From: Toxorhynchites rutilus septentrionalis
Lineage: Eukaryota > Arthropoda > Insecta > Diptera > Culicidae
Assembly: GCF_029784135.1 (NCBI RefSeq)
Contig: NC_073746.1
Coordinates: forward strand, 297,855,614-297,919,613
DNA length: 64,000 bases
Direction: 5' to 3'
Made by a program: the position numbers and the translations under genes. Positions 12,322-24,464 of the stretch are shown here, piece after piece. The notes beneath the pieces are model-generated. The model made no database searches. It had not been told where the DNA came from and was given only the letters and a program-made list of their open reading frames with translations. The stretch's first letter is position 1. The number at the start of each line of letters is the position of its first letter.

Positions 12322-12787
12322 TACTTATGACAGACATACAGCTGTACTACCGTTGTACTTCGAAAATTGTATGTCTGTCACCATGTACAGCGCCAGAACC
12401 ATGCAAGCAACTCGGTACAATCGCTGTACCTGTACCGACCTATTTTACCGCTGTACATGGCAACAGTTGTACTGTGCGCAGCGCCACAAATGGTTAGTGG
12501 TGGGTAGCATGAACAAACTGAATCAAAACACTTGGTAAACATTCTTTTCATTGACTTTCTCTTGAGTTAATAACTCAGATTGGAAACTTGTTTGTTGTGT
12601 TTGATAGTTTAGACACTAAATAACAACCTTTTTCATTGAAATATGTGGTGAAAATTGGAACAATTTCTGATTGTCAGTTTGACATACGGTACAATGTACA
12701 ACCAAAGTATGTCTGTCATGGTACGATAGTACCTGTACAACGCGGTACTCTTACAACGCAAGTACAGCTGTATGTCTGTCCCTGGTA
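12322..12787 (+). mobile_element. MITE family A, copy 1 (TTA target)
   Basis: The termini are TACTTATGACAGACATACAG and the complement-type end CTGTATGTCTGTCCCTGGTA. TTA flanks both sides (12319-12321, 12788-12790). The 466 bp are full of GTAC-containing words and inner repeats of the end motif. Short open frames are by-products of the repeated motif. A related empty site at 13780-13812 shows the target before insertion. TTA duplication fits PIF/Harbinger. Confidence 0.87.
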
Positions 12788-12835
12788 TTACTCGCTGTGC
12801 CATATGGTTGTAAATCTGACGTAAACTCGTCAATT

Positions 12836-13158
12836 GGACTTTACGAGTAAGTGAAGCGTCAAATATAATAATGGATTTTCAGGCAGAATGAGCACTTTTC
12901 AAATAAAATTTAATCATAAAAAATAACTTCTTCGTATCAAATTAGTATTCAATGTGAATGGAAAACTTGTTTTCTTCATGTCGTAAAATAATCTCATACA
13001 AAATTTTCATACACATTTTATTTGAAGATAATTTGATATTATAATAATAAGTTTTAGTAGGAAACTAATTTCGTATGCAGATGTCGTCACCTTACCGTTG
13101 TCATCGCAGATACATTTCATTTCGTTTTCACCGTGAAGTGTATTTGAGAATCAGGACC
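12836..13158 (+). mobile_element. MITE family B, copy 2 (5'-truncated)
   Basis: It matches 498-870 from TTTACGAGTAAGTGAAG to GTATTTGAGAATCAGG. The left terminal inverted repeat is missing, so the copy was truncated before the surrounding unit was duplicated. Confidence 0.72.
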
Positions 13159-14547
13159 TATGTTTTGTTTTTTTTTTGTGGTTTGAAGTTGACGAATTTA
13201 CGCAAAGATGCATTTGCTCGGCGACACCTACATTACAGCTCGGAACCACAAAAGTAATGATGTGTGTATTTCTGCGCGCCTAAAAGCGAGATTCAGTCAT
13301 GATTATTTTTATTAATTTCTATTTAAATTCATTTTAACCATTAAATGTCGTCAGTAGATAGTAAGAAAATTAGATTTTTGAATATTTGCAATGGTTTCAA
13401 CACGCGATTTGACCGTAGATAATCCTCGAATTTTTTAAGTTAGTGATGCATATAGGTTCTGAATACTAGCTTCCAGACATTTTCCAGAATGTTATGCTGT
13501 GGGTAATGGAGATGCGATGGCGATGATTGACATCATTGATTATGCAGGGGATGCCGTTTGGCCGATACGAGAAGAATCTTTAGTATTTGAAGCGCGAAGC
13601 ATTACTTACCCAGTAAAAAAATGAAAATTACAACACTTATGCCAAGTTCTTCATATGTTATGAATGAAACAATGTAAAATGATGATTTTCCAACCTTATC
13701 AGCGTGAAAAGAATACTTAAAATCGGGAAAATTCAATAAACATTCTGATTTTTCTAAAAATTCAAACAAATTTCAAACCAAAAAAAACAAACATCATTTA
13801 ACTCGCTCCGCCATCTGTTTGCAAATCTAACGAAAACTCGTCAATTCGTTTGAGTTTTTTAGAAAAAATAGATTTTTTTAAATTTCACGGTTTCAAGTAT
13901 TCTTTCTACGATGAAATGGTTAAAAAACGAAAACGTTTTTTCATTACATAGTCAGTTTGGAACTAATCGAGTTTCAAAAACGAATTCACTATAAATGTGT
14001 TGACCAGGGATGCCAGGAGATTTTTTCAAATGTCTTCACATGGTACGAAAAAATGTCTTCAAATTTCTTCACAATCATATCCGAAGAAATTAAAATTCAT
14101 AACTTACTTTTGAACAAAGTTTGATAGCTTATTCAATGTTTATTCCAATTGGTAATGTTGATAGCATATTTCATTACATTTACATAGAGGTTTTGAAGTC
14201 TATTTCAATAAATGCGAATAAAGAATATATTGCGCAATTTCGAGCTAAATTTTATGAATTTGGAAATGGTAGTTTTGGTTGAAACTCAAACCATATCCAT
14301 AAAACTAATTATTAAAACTGTATGTAACCGGAAAACCTTTGATTTGTGAAGTGGTCGTTCGAAAGATCCAGATCAATCTGGGTATCTATTGTATATTATA
14401 GGCCCAAAATAATAAAAATACAATGCCACAATCATTTAAATTCTCGAGCGCAAATAAACTAATTTCTTCGCTTTGTTGTTGAATTCATTCTATATGCTTC
14501 TGGATTTTTTGTTCGGAAAAGTTTGAGAAGCAAGTGAATGACCCCGA
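13159..14547. other. anonymous AT-rich part of duplicated unit 1
   Basis: No gene is supported. Bases 13290-13805 are a diverged paralogue of 11850-12318 and contain the uninterrupted form of the family A target site. Confidence 0.5.
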
Positions 14548-14620
14548 GACAAAAATCACCGTTGATTACTAAGAACAAAAGTAAACAAGCGACGCTGATG
14601 AGAAAAGTGATCGAATGACA

Positions 14621-14675
14621 TTGGACAAAAATAACGTCAAAAGAAAAGGTTTCTTTTGACGTTATTTTTGTCCAA
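14621..14675. repeat. perfect 26 bp inverted repeat, 3-base loop
   Basis: The left arm (14621-14646) starts TTGGACAAAAATAACGTC and the right arm (14650-14675) is its exact complement, with loop AGG. It lies in the unique spacer between the duplicated units and would form a very stable hairpin. No T-tract or gene suggests a terminator role. Confidence 0.85.
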
Positions 14676-14790
14676 TAGTTAGAATTTCATGGAAATAATA
14701 TCTCTCAAAAACCCAAGTACTAAAATGTCTTTACATAATTCATAATGTCTTCAAAATTTTCACAACATCAAATGTCTTCAAAGTGAGTTA

Positions 14791-15255
14791 TACTTATGAC
14801 AGACATACAGCTGTACTTGCGTTGTACTTCGAAAATTGTATGTCTGTCACCATGTACAGCGCTAGAACCATGCAAGCAACTCGGTACAATCGCTGTACCT
14901 GTACCAACCTATTTTACCGCTGTACATGGCTACAGTTGTACTGTGCGCAGCGCCATAGACGGTTAGTGGTGGGTAGCAGAAACAAATCGAATCAAAACAC
15001 TTGGTAAACATTCTTTTCATTGACTTTCTCTTGAGTTAATAACTTTGACTGGAAACTTGCTTATTGTATTTGATAGCTAAGACGCTAAATAAAAACCTTT
15101 TTCATTGAAATATGTGGTGAAAATTGAAAAAATTCTGATTGTCAGTTTAACATACGGTACAATGTACAACCAAAGTATGTCTGTCATGGTACGATAGTAC
15201 CTGTACAACGCTGTACTCTTACAACGCAAGTACAGCTGTATGTCTGTCCCTGGTA
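14791..15255 (+). mobile_element. MITE family A, copy 2 (TTA target)
   Basis: Near-identical to copy 1 and part of duplicated unit 2. TTA lies on both sides (14788-14790, 15256-15258). The left flank differs from that of copy 1 because the duplication breakpoint falls at the element edge. Confidence 0.85.
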
Positions 15256-15303
15256 TTACTCGCTGTGCCATATGGTTGTAAATCTGACGTAAACTCGTCA
15301 ATT

Positions 15304-15626
15304 GGACTTTACGAGTAAGTGAAGCGTCAAAGATAATAATGGATTTTCAGGCAGAATGAGCACTTTTCAAATAAAATTTAATCATAAAAAATAACTTCTT
15401 CGTATCAAATTAGTATTCAATGTGAATGGAAAATTTGTTTTCTTCATGCCGTAAAATAATCTCATACAAAATTTTCATACACATTTTATTTGAAGATAAT
15501 CTGATATTATAATAATAAGTTTTAGTAGGAAACTAATTTCGTATGCAGATGTCGTCACCTTACCGTTGTCATCGCAGATACATTTCATTTCGTTTTCACC
15601 GTGAAGTGTATTTGAGAATCAGGACC
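15304..15626 (+). mobile_element. MITE family B, copy 3 (5'-truncated)
   Basis: The duplicate of 12836-13158 inside unit 2, with the same missing left end. Confidence 0.72.
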
Positions 15627-17006
15627 TATGTTTTGTTTTTTTTGTGGTTTGAAGTTGACGAATTTACGCAAAGATGCATTTGCTCGGCGACACCTACATT
15701 ACAGCTCGGAGCCACAAAAGTAATGATGTGTGTATTTCTGCGCGCCTAAAAGCGAGATTCAGTCATGATTATTTTTATTAATTTCTATTTAAATTCATTT
15801 TAACCATTAAATGTCGTCAGTAGATAGTAAGAAAATTAGATTTTTGAATATTTGCAATGGTTTCAACACGCGATTTGACCGTAGATAATCCTCGAATTTT
15901 TTAAGTTAGTGATGCATATAGGTTCTGAATACTAGCTTCCGGACATTTTCCAGAATGTTATGCTGTGGGTAATGGAGATGCGATGGCGATGATTGACATC
16001 ATTGATTATGCAGGGGATGCCGTTTGGCCGATACGAGAAGAATCTTTAGTATTTGAAGCGCGAAGCATTACTTTCCCAGTAAAAAAATGAAAATTACAAC
16101 ACTTATGCCAAGTTCTTCATATGTTATGAATGAAACAATGTAAAATGATGATTCTCCAACCTTATCAGCGTGAAAAGAATACTTAAAATCGGGAAAATTC
16201 AATAAACATTCTGATTTTTCTAAAAATTCAAACAAATTTCAAACCAAAAAAAAACAAACATCATTTAACTCGCTCCGCCATCTGTTTGCAAATCTAACGA
16301 AAACTCGTCAATTCGTTTGAGTTTTTTTAGAAAAAATAGATTTTTTTAAATTTCACGGTTTCAAGTATTCTTTCTACGATGAAATGGTTAAAAAACGAAA
16401 ACGTTTTTTCATTACATAGTCAGTTTGGAACTAATCGAGTTTCAAAAACGAATTCACTATAAATGTGTTGACCAGGGATGCCAGGAGATTTTTTCAAATG
16501 TCTTCACATGGTACGAAAAAATGTCTTCAAATTTCTTCACAATCATATCGGAGGAAATTAAAATTCATAACTTACTTTTGAACAAAGTTTGATAGCTTAT
16601 TCAATGTTTATTTCAATTGGTAATGTTGTATAGCATATTTCATTACATTTACATAGAGGTTTTGAAGTCTATTTCAATAAATGCGAATAAAGAATATATT
16701 GCGCAATTTCGAGCTAAATTTTATGAATTTGGAAATGGTAGTTTTGGTTGAAACTCAAACCATATCCATAAAACTAATTATTAAAACTGTATGTAACCGG
16801 AAAACCTTTGATTTGTGAAGTGGTCGTTCGAAAGATCCAGATCAACCTGGGTATCTATTGTATATTATAGGCCCAAAATAATAAAAATACGATGACACAA
16901 TCATTTAAATTCTCGAGCGCAAATAAACTAATTTCTTCGCTTTGTTGTTGAATTCATTCTATATGCTTCTGGATTTTTTGTTCGGAAAAGTTTGAGAAGC
17001 AAGTGA

Positions 17007-17903
17007 AAAAGTCTGTCACCATGTGCAGCGCTAGAACCATGCAAGCAACTCGGTACAATCGCTGTACCTGTACCAACCTATTTTACCGCTGTACATGGCT
17101 ACAGTTGTACTGTGCGCAGCGCCATAGACGGTTAGTGGTGGGTAGCATAAACAAATTGAATCAAAACACTTGGTAAACATTCTTTTCATTGACTTTCTCT
17201 TGAGTTAATAACTTTGACTGGAAACTTGCTTGTTGTATTTGATAGCTAAGACGCTAAATAAAAACCTTTTTCATTGAAATATGTGGTGAAAATTGAAAAA
17301 ATTCTGATTGTCAGTTTGACATACGGTACAATGTACAACCAAAGTATGTCTGTCATGGTACGATAGTACCTGTACAACGCTGTACTCTTATACCATGGAC
17401 AGACATACAACTGTACTAGCGCTGTACGTGTACAGCGTTGTACAGGTACCACGATAGCATGACACACATACTTTAGTTGTACATTGTACCGCATGTCAGA
17501 CTGACAATCAGAAGTTTGAATTTATTGCATTGTATTTTCACCAATATTTCAATGAAAAAGGTTTTTATTTAGCGTCTAAACTATCGAACACAACAAATAT
17601 GTTTCCAATCTGAGTTATTAACTCAAGAGAAAGTCATTGAAAAGAATGTATACCAAATGTTTTGATTCGTTTTGTTCATGCTACCCACCACTAACCATTT
17701 GTGGCGCTGCGCACAGTACAACTGTAGCCATGTACAGCGGTAAAATAGGTCGGTACAGGTACAGCGATTGTACCGAGTTGCTTGCATGGTTCTAGCGCTG
17801 TACATGGTGACAGACATACAATTTTCGAAGTACAACGCAAGTACAGCTGTATGTCTGTCATAAGTATTACAACGCAAGTACAGCTGTATGTCTGTCCCTG
17901 GTA
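17007..17903 (+). mobile_element. MITE family A, copy 3, left-truncated and interrupted
   Basis: It starts inside the element at GTCTGTCACCATG. It continues to 17390, is interrupted by copy 4, resumes at 17870 with CAACGCAAGTACAGCTG and ends TCCCTGGTA followed by TTA. Removing the insert and one TTA restores the continuous order seen in copies 1 and 2. Confidence 0.85.
17391..17866 (-). mobile_element. MITE family A, copy 4, inserted into copy 3
   Basis: A full-length inverted copy. TTA duplicates lie at 17388-17390 and 17867-17869, and the uninterrupted CTCTTACAACGC site is visible in copies 1 and 2. This is a direct demonstration of a three-base TTA target duplication. The family was therefore still moving after the local duplication, or at least after copy 3 was in place. 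Confidence 0.9.
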
Positions 17904-17977
17904 TTAAATATTTTCAAAATGAAGACATGTCTCCAAACCTGACATCTCTTCTGTTGACCCAACCTATCCGCACCTAA

Positions 17978-19303
17978 AGGCCCATTTATACGTTGCTAGT
18001 AGCTGACTTCACAACGAGCAGCTACTGACCCGGTGAACTCGCTTGACAAATGGTTGACTCGCCTTGTCCGTTCACACAATGTGAGCTGCTGACAAGAAAC
18101 TAGATACTAAGTACGGGTTTACCAGAGATGCCAGACGATTTTTCAAATGTCCATCAAATAGTCAGAAACAGCAATCAGGTCCGAATTTGACAGATGATTG
18201 ATCCGAAATCAACTTATTTATTGGCTGTTTTCGGCTTAGGTTTTCAGTTGAATTTATCATTACACAATTTTAAATTTTATCGCGAGACACACGCTGGCCG
18301 TGTTTACAAATACTTTGTGCTGAATTTCTTTGAACTGAGGGTACTATCCGAAAAAAGCAGAAAGAAAAAAGGATTCGGGCCAGGAATTGGATGCAAAGAA
18401 AAGGAGTAACAAATACAATACTGGAGTAACTCCACGATGATGATCCCCGAGAGTACAGAGCAGTGTTGGAAATAACACCTGAAAAAGTGAAAAAACTGTT
18501 GGATTTAATTGCTCCACAAATACAACGCCAATATACACTCATGAGTGAAACTAGAAATGATGTGCCTTTCTTCTGGAATATGGAATATATATCAGATTAT
18601 TGTCGCTATTTTTTAGAACCTCGAAAGCATCCATAGCTTAATTAATTCCGAAAGTATGTGGTGCTACAAATGGCAGTCTAAAAGATTTTTCAAAATTTGA
18701 TTTACTTCGCGTTGACAGCAGCTTCGTGTACCAATTTGTGAAATGAAAATGATAGTAGATTCGCCGGAGGAATAAATACGTCTCAAAAACTAAAATAATG
18801 AATGAAAATATACTTTTTTCAAATCGAATATGTATTCTGTTTCTTAGAACAATACTTTTTTTTGCAAGTTGTGAGTGAATTTTGAATGAAAATTGTGCCC
18901 GATGATGATTTTATATTTAGATTCCCAATAAAACTGTCTCAATAAGAAAACGTGCCCCGCCAGTGTGCCAAACAAAATAACAACGATTCCGTTTAGAAAC
19001 TATTAGGGTTTTATTTGTTTTTCCAATATTTTTCAAGTCTATAAATATCTTCGCATATTTTCAAATATCTTAAAAATAGAGACATTTGTTTACATTTGGC
19101 ATCCCTGATTCGAACGCTAAATTCTGTTTTTTGACGTTTTGAGGGATGCGAGTGCGAGTAAATTCAAAAAACTTTGAAGTAGCTCGCACGCCGAATCACA
19201 CATGACACTAACTGGCATGATGTGTTCACACGGTGTGAGTAGCTGCACTGCAGTAACTGACTAGATCGACTCGTATGCTTACTCGCACCGTCTGAACCCG
19301 GCT
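17978..19303 (+). mobile_element. PIF/Harbinger-type element, decayed, copy 1
   Basis: The ends are AGGCCCATTTATACG and the complement of AGCCGGGTTCAGACG, flanked by TAA on both sides (17975-17977, 19304-19306). The interior keeps broken stretches of a Harbinger-type transposase start (ITPEKVKKLLDLIAPQIQ-like), interrupted by frameshifts and stops. A minus-strand frame at 18270-18542 is only the complement. Copies at 19336-20434 and 24822-27696 share the ends. Confidence 0.8.
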
Positions 19304-19335
19304 TAAGATAAGATCAGACAATAGGGGGTCTTTTA

Positions 19336-20434
19336 AGGCCCATTTATACGTTGCTAGTAGCTGACTTGACAATGAGCAGCTACTGACCCGGTGGACTCGC
19401 TTGACAATTGGTTGACTCGCCTTGTCCGTTCACATAGTGTGAGCTGCTGGCGAGAAACTAGATACTACGGCACGGGTTTACCTGGGATGCCAGGCGATTT
19501 TTCAAATGTCCATCAAATAGTCAGAAACAGCAATCAGGTCCGAATTTGTCAAATGATTGGTCCGAAATCGACTTCTTTATTGGTAGTTTTCATCTTAGGT
19601 TTTCAGTTGAATGTATCATTACACAATTTTATAGAGATTACAGAGCAGTGTTGAGAATAACACCTGAACAAGTGGAAAAACTGTTGAATTTAATTGCTCC
19701 ACAAATACAACGCCAAGATACACTCATGAAGGATGCTGTACCTGCAAGAGTGATAATATAAATGACATTGATATGCCTTTCTTCTGGAATATTGTTCAGA
19801 TTGTTGTCGATATTTTTTAGAATCTCGAAAGCATCCATAGCTAAGATAATTCCGGAAGTATGTGATGCTTTAAATGATAGTCTAGAAGACTTTTTAAAAT
19901 TTTATTCACACGCGTCAAAAATTAAAATAATGAATGAAAATGTACTTTTTTAAATCGAATATGTATTCTGTTTCTTAGAACCTTACTTTTTTTCGCAAGT
20001 TGTGAGTGAATTTTGAATGAAAATTGTGCCTGATAATGATTCTATATTAGACATTCTCCAGAAAACTATCTCAAAAAGAAAGCGTGCCCCGCCAGCGTGC
20101 AAAACAGAATAACAATGATTTCGTTAAGAAACTATGAGGGTTTTATTTGTTTTTCCAATAATTTTCAAGTCTATAAATATCTTCGCATATTTTCAAATAT
20201 CTTAAAAATAGAGACATTTCTTTACATTTGGCATCCCTGATTCGAACGCTAAATTCTGTTTTTGACGTTTTGAAGCATGCGAGTGCGAGTAAATTCAAAA
20301 AACTTTGAAGTAGCTCGCACGCCGGATCACACATGACAATAACTGGCATGATGTGTTCACACGGTGTGAGTAGCTGCACTGCAGTAACTGACTAGACCGA
20401 CTCGTATGCTTGCTCGCACCGTCTGAACCCGGCT
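19336..20434 (+). mobile_element. PIF/Harbinger-type element, decayed, copy 2
   Basis: Same ends as copy 1, with TTA at 19333-19335 and 20435-20437. The frame at 19620-19760 keeps LRITPEQVEKLLNLIAPQIQ, the conserved start of the transposase core. Bases 19800-19900 keep FRISKASIAKIIPEVCDAL in another frame, the helix-turn-helix-like part. The DDE region and a MADF/Myb partner are not recognisable. It is non-functional. Confidence 0.82.
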
Positions 20435-20436
20435 TT

Positions 20437-20480
20437 ACGGACCAAATTTCTGTCAGATACGGACCAAATTTCTGTCAGTC
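20437..20480 (+). repeat. 22 bp direct repeat, two copies
   Basis: ACGGACCAAATTTCTGTCAG is repeated immediately, starting at 20437 and 20459, next to the right TTA of Harbinger copy 2. Confidence 0.75.
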
Positions 20481-20697
20481 GTTCTGATTTCTGATTGGTC
20501 GATTTCGATAAATTTTGTAAACAAAGTCGATTTTTCCAGTGTTGCCAATAAAAATAAATTACGTTGGGTTTGTATTGAATTTAGAAAAAAAAATGAATTT
20601 AATTGATATTACGATACTTAGTTTAGAGGAAATGTTAAGGAATTGTATACACGTTTTACCTAATTATTTTGTTACTATATTTTGATTGAATTGAAAA

Positions 20698-20698
<1 letters not shown>

Positions 20699-20769
<71 letters not shown>
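20699..20769. repeat. TA dinucleotide microsatellite
   Basis: About 35 uninterrupted TA units directly adjoin the end ATACATCCATTTCATGTC of a foldback-type element. Confidence 0.95.
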
Positions 20770-20772
<3 letters not shown>

Positions 20773-21690
20773 CATTTCATGTCAAACCGATATAGTGCTC
20801 CTCAGATTTCCATGAAAAGTGGTAGTTTCTTTCTTTATTGCAAAATATTAGACCCGTATTTTTTATTTTTTCGTTAGGGTGACCTTTTCTTATTTTAGGG
20901 TGGTCCGAAAAATCATTTTTTTCAACTTTTTCCTAAAAGTGCCTTTTTTAAAAATTCATAACTTTTGAATCACTGAACCGATTTAGATGATCGATATATC
21001 AAATTGAAGCCAATTAATCTTTTTTGGAAAAATATTAGGCTTGCCAAGAAATCGAATTTTGTTTTCGTAACTATTGATTGTAGTTGTTTTTTGTTATTTT
21101 TATGTTTTTTGTTTTTATGTTTTTATATTTTATGTTTTTTCTTGAAAGCTGAGGATTTATTACATAACATATCTCGATATCAGATAGGCTTTTTTGTGTT
21201 TTTGAGTGACTTTTCAAAGTTAACCGGTCGTCCGTAAAATCATTTTTCCACTCTTATCCAAAAATAATTTTTTGCAAAAATTTATTACATTTGAACTACT
21301 GAACTGATTGAGATGATCGACATATTAAATTGAAGCCAATAAGCCAATCTTTTTTGAAAAAATATCACACTTACCGGAAAGATAGGATTCTAGTCGCATA
21401 GGTCTAGTCTAGTCACATAAGAATATTGAACGAAGACTTAAAACATGTTAAATTTACAAAATAATGACTCTAAAACGAAAAAAACACCTCTCTAGAACCC
21501 TCTTTCCAAGTTCAATACTTTTTTCAATATTTTTTCTATTAAAAATCTACCTCATTGGCTTCAATTAGATTTATTGATCATCTGAATCGGTTCAGAGGTT
21601 CAAAAGTTATGATTTTTTGAAAAAGTCATTTTTGGGAAAAAGTGGAAAAAATGAGTTTTCGGACAACACTAAAATGGAAATGGACATAAG
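20770..21690. mobile_element. foldback-type element related to 4132-4923
   Basis: The left end has CAAACCGATATAGTG and the right end has AACACTAAAATGGAAATGG. The arms share GGTCCGAAAAATCA-type sequence with their inverted partners, more diverged than at 4132. No coding capacity. It lies just past the 3' end of the THAP gene. Confidence 0.6.
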
Positions 21691-21740
21691 TTTAGTTTAA
21701 TAATAATCTATTTGGTTTCTGATACTAATATATTTTATTT

Positions 21741-24392
21741 CTACCATGCCATGCTCCTGCTATCAAATTTTCGTTTCCTTGTTTTTTTGTTTTCTCCGCT
21801 TTTTAAACGAAAAGATATAAATTTTTTTATAATGTCATTCCTTGTTTTTTCACAATGGAATAAAGTGGATGGCAAAACATACATTTCTCCTGCCATTTTC
21901 TTCGGCAAATCAGCTTCGTTAGGTTCCAAATGCGATTTCATATTTCGGAATAGAATTTCCATTGCTAAGAAGAAATTAAAAGTCTCATCATTCACTATGC
22001 AGATGGGAGAGTTAGAAGCTGTAGCTCGCAAATATGAAAAAAGAGACGGTTGATACAATTTAGGTTGTGTTTTGCTGACTACCAATCTCTTGTTACACTG
22101 CTGACATGTTCTTTCCCGCTGAATAATTTTTTTGATGATGAAACCAGCTATATAGAATAACGAATTTTGTTCTGTTCTGTCGAGAAAAGTTTTCGCTTCA
22201 TCGACGGTGTACTCATAGTCGAATTCAATATTCATATCATCCACATTATCACTAGAATTAGATGAAGCTGAAATTCGATATGATGTCGATGCTGCTTCAT
22301 TGTCCATCAATTTCTGGGCTGAACATTCTTCACGCCGCTTTGATAGCAAATCTATCAATCCAATAAGATGTTGTTGTGTATCGGCTGTATACGAAGCATT
22401 CGGTACTACGGTCATGTATTGCGAAAGAGTCACAATTTTCAAGTTATTGCTGAATTGCAATAGAGTTGGGCGTCGTTGCTTTGCACGAATCAATGAGAAA
22501 AGACTCTCCAGACAATCTTGGACGAACCGCGATGTAAATATTTGTGGGTGTCCTTCATGCAAAAGCCGATCTGTCAACCTCACAATTGCATTCGTGGAAA
22601 CGATTACACTTGTTTGCCATGGTTTCCAATGTCCGTGTCCTACTTGGAGATCATACATTAACCGCACCATGGTCTTCAGATGAGCGATATCCTCGTCATA
22701 TTTCATAGGATCATTCAAACAAAATACTTTTTCTTCTGCCCTATTATTGATAAGCTCGAACCATCGAGCAAAGTCTTCTATGAAGCATGCGGTAGTAAGA
22801 AGCTCCGGTAATTCTCGTATTTCTGCATGACACTTCAATGCTGCAGCCACCGTCCTGTTGCAATATTTTGTTGCGTTGCATACTTTCATTTTATCTATTG
22901 AAGATGTTCTGTTGTCAAAGCACACATCCGAGGCCGTTAGTCTGTGACAAAGCCGCAACGTGTTGTTTATTTCGGAGTTCACGATTGTGGTTAAATGGTC
23001 TCGATGAACAATATTGGATGTTAGCTTTTTTTCACGAACATACCAATCCGGAACTTTCAGGTAGACATTGTTCAACCAGCCATGTACTGTATTTTTAAAT
23101 ACGTGTACGGGATCGGGTATGATCTCTAGCATTCTGTTCTCAGCGTTTGGAAGAGGTATCGCAGCATTTAATGTCTCATTTTTGCGACGAATATCGATCC
23201 CCAAATCCTTCCACATGCGCTGGTTTTCGGACCCGGAATCTGTTGTTATAAAATGAACACGCAAACTGATTCCCTCTGCTCTTGAAACTGCAGACAATAC
23301 AGCATTCTTCAAAAACTCTTTTTGTATAGAGTTGCCGGTGTACTCGAAAGCAACCACCTGTTTCCAGCGCGCTGCGATTCCAACTAGCATGAATACCAAA
23401 GCTTTACAGGCTAAAGTTTGGGACATAGGAAGCGTTGTTGTTCCAACAAACTGCTTCGTATTTTGGCAAAACTCATTTGCCTCGTCTATGCTCATTTCGT
23501 CTAGAACCAATCCGCAGTCCTTTTCTTCAACCGACATTGTGGAGACTTTATGTTGTAGCAGCTCGAATATATCTTCAAGAATACCTACAAAATATCATTT
23601 CATATATTAACATGCGATGAGACATATGATTATAATTACATACCAGGACTGAAACGAACTCCTTCAATTTGGCGTAGTAGAGTCCTCGTGGATGGGAACG
23701 GGAAGCCTTTTTGAATAAGCTTGTCGTATCCACCTTGACATGCAAACCGAATTTGTAAATTTTCCGTAATCGTTTCATTGGACCAACGTTTCACTTTTTT
23801 AACCTCTCCTGTTAATAGCTTAATTTGATCTTCTCTGAAAAGCTTCTTCAAGGGTTGTTTTCCACGAATTCTCGAGGTCAGATATCCGCATTTTTTCTTC
23901 CATTGTTTTACAATTCTATTAACGGTTACATCAATATAAAATATTAGAAAATAACATATTTTTTGACACACTACCTTTTCAGCTTGGAAATTTGATGTTT
24001 CAAACGAAATATTTTTTCCTGTAGTTGTTTATCTCCTTCATATACGTCAACCAAATCATAATTGTTCTCAATACTTTGTATCTCTTCCCATTCCTCATTC
24101 GCGGATGCAGCTAAGGTCGGAATTTTCGTAACTCCATTTTCATTGTATTTCCCATCAACAAAATGAGCCTGTATATATACTAGTATTAGGATATGTTTTA
24201 GAATTGGTTTTTAATACTTACGCTACATATTCTTGTGCTTGATTTGATTTCAAAGAATGGAACTTCTAATTCACTGTTCACGCAAAATCGAATCCATTCT
24301 TTCCGAATATTTTTGTCTTGAGGGAACCGATAAAATTTATACTCAGGATGAGTATCCGTCCTTCGCTCACAATTTAAGGCTTTACACTTCAT
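21741..24392 (-). CDS. THAP-domain P-element-type transposase, four exons, 826 aa, apparently intact
   Basis: Exons are 24392-24222, 24168-23975, 23915-23644 and 23584-21741. All introns (53-60 bases) are GT-AG, the phases agree and the joined frame has no stop. Exon 1 plus the start of exon 2 give a C2CH THAP zinc finger: CKALNC, a Trp at residue 33, then CSAHF created by the first splice. A coiled-coil-like basic segment follows (about 105-125). The rest matches the P-transposase/THAP9 family by its RNase-H-like core: Asp241 in LVLDEMS, Asp328 in TTDSGSEN, DPVHVFKN at about 370, and Glu572 in QDCLESLFSLIR. These candidate D, D and E residues are all present. The start is Met 24392, since THAP proteins begin right before the first Cys; Met 24464 is an in-frame alternative. 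AATAAA overlaps the end (21739-21734). I found no matching terminal inverted repeats, so an active element and a domesticated gene are both possible. Harbinger remnants lie on both sides. Confidence 0.85.
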
Positions 24393-24464
24393 TTTTATTT
24401 TTGAATTACGTTTTGTATGAATAAAATGGCTTCCTAACGTTGTTTTGGTTGTATTCCTGCTCAT

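Larger units (their letters stand above)
12322..17006 (+). repeat. tandem duplication of a 2.2 kb unit
   Basis: Unit 1 is 12322-14547 and unit 2 is 14791-17006. Offsets are 2469 at the start and 2459 at the end, with only scattered point changes and small indels. Each unit holds a family A MITE, a 5'-truncated family B MITE and about 1.4 kb of anonymous AT-rich sequence. They are separated by a unique 243-base spacer carrying a perfect hairpin. Unit 2 runs directly into a third family A copy missing its left end (17007 onward). No host gene is seen in the unit. Confidence 0.88.

Noticed and set aside
12353..17877. Repeated open frames of 60-84 codons
   Set aside because: They arise from MITE family A repeats of ACATACAGCTGTAC-like words; the same peptide recurs only because the element does.
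22300..23620. Plus-strand open frames across the THAP gene
   Set aside because: They are complements of the transposase exon and lack domains.
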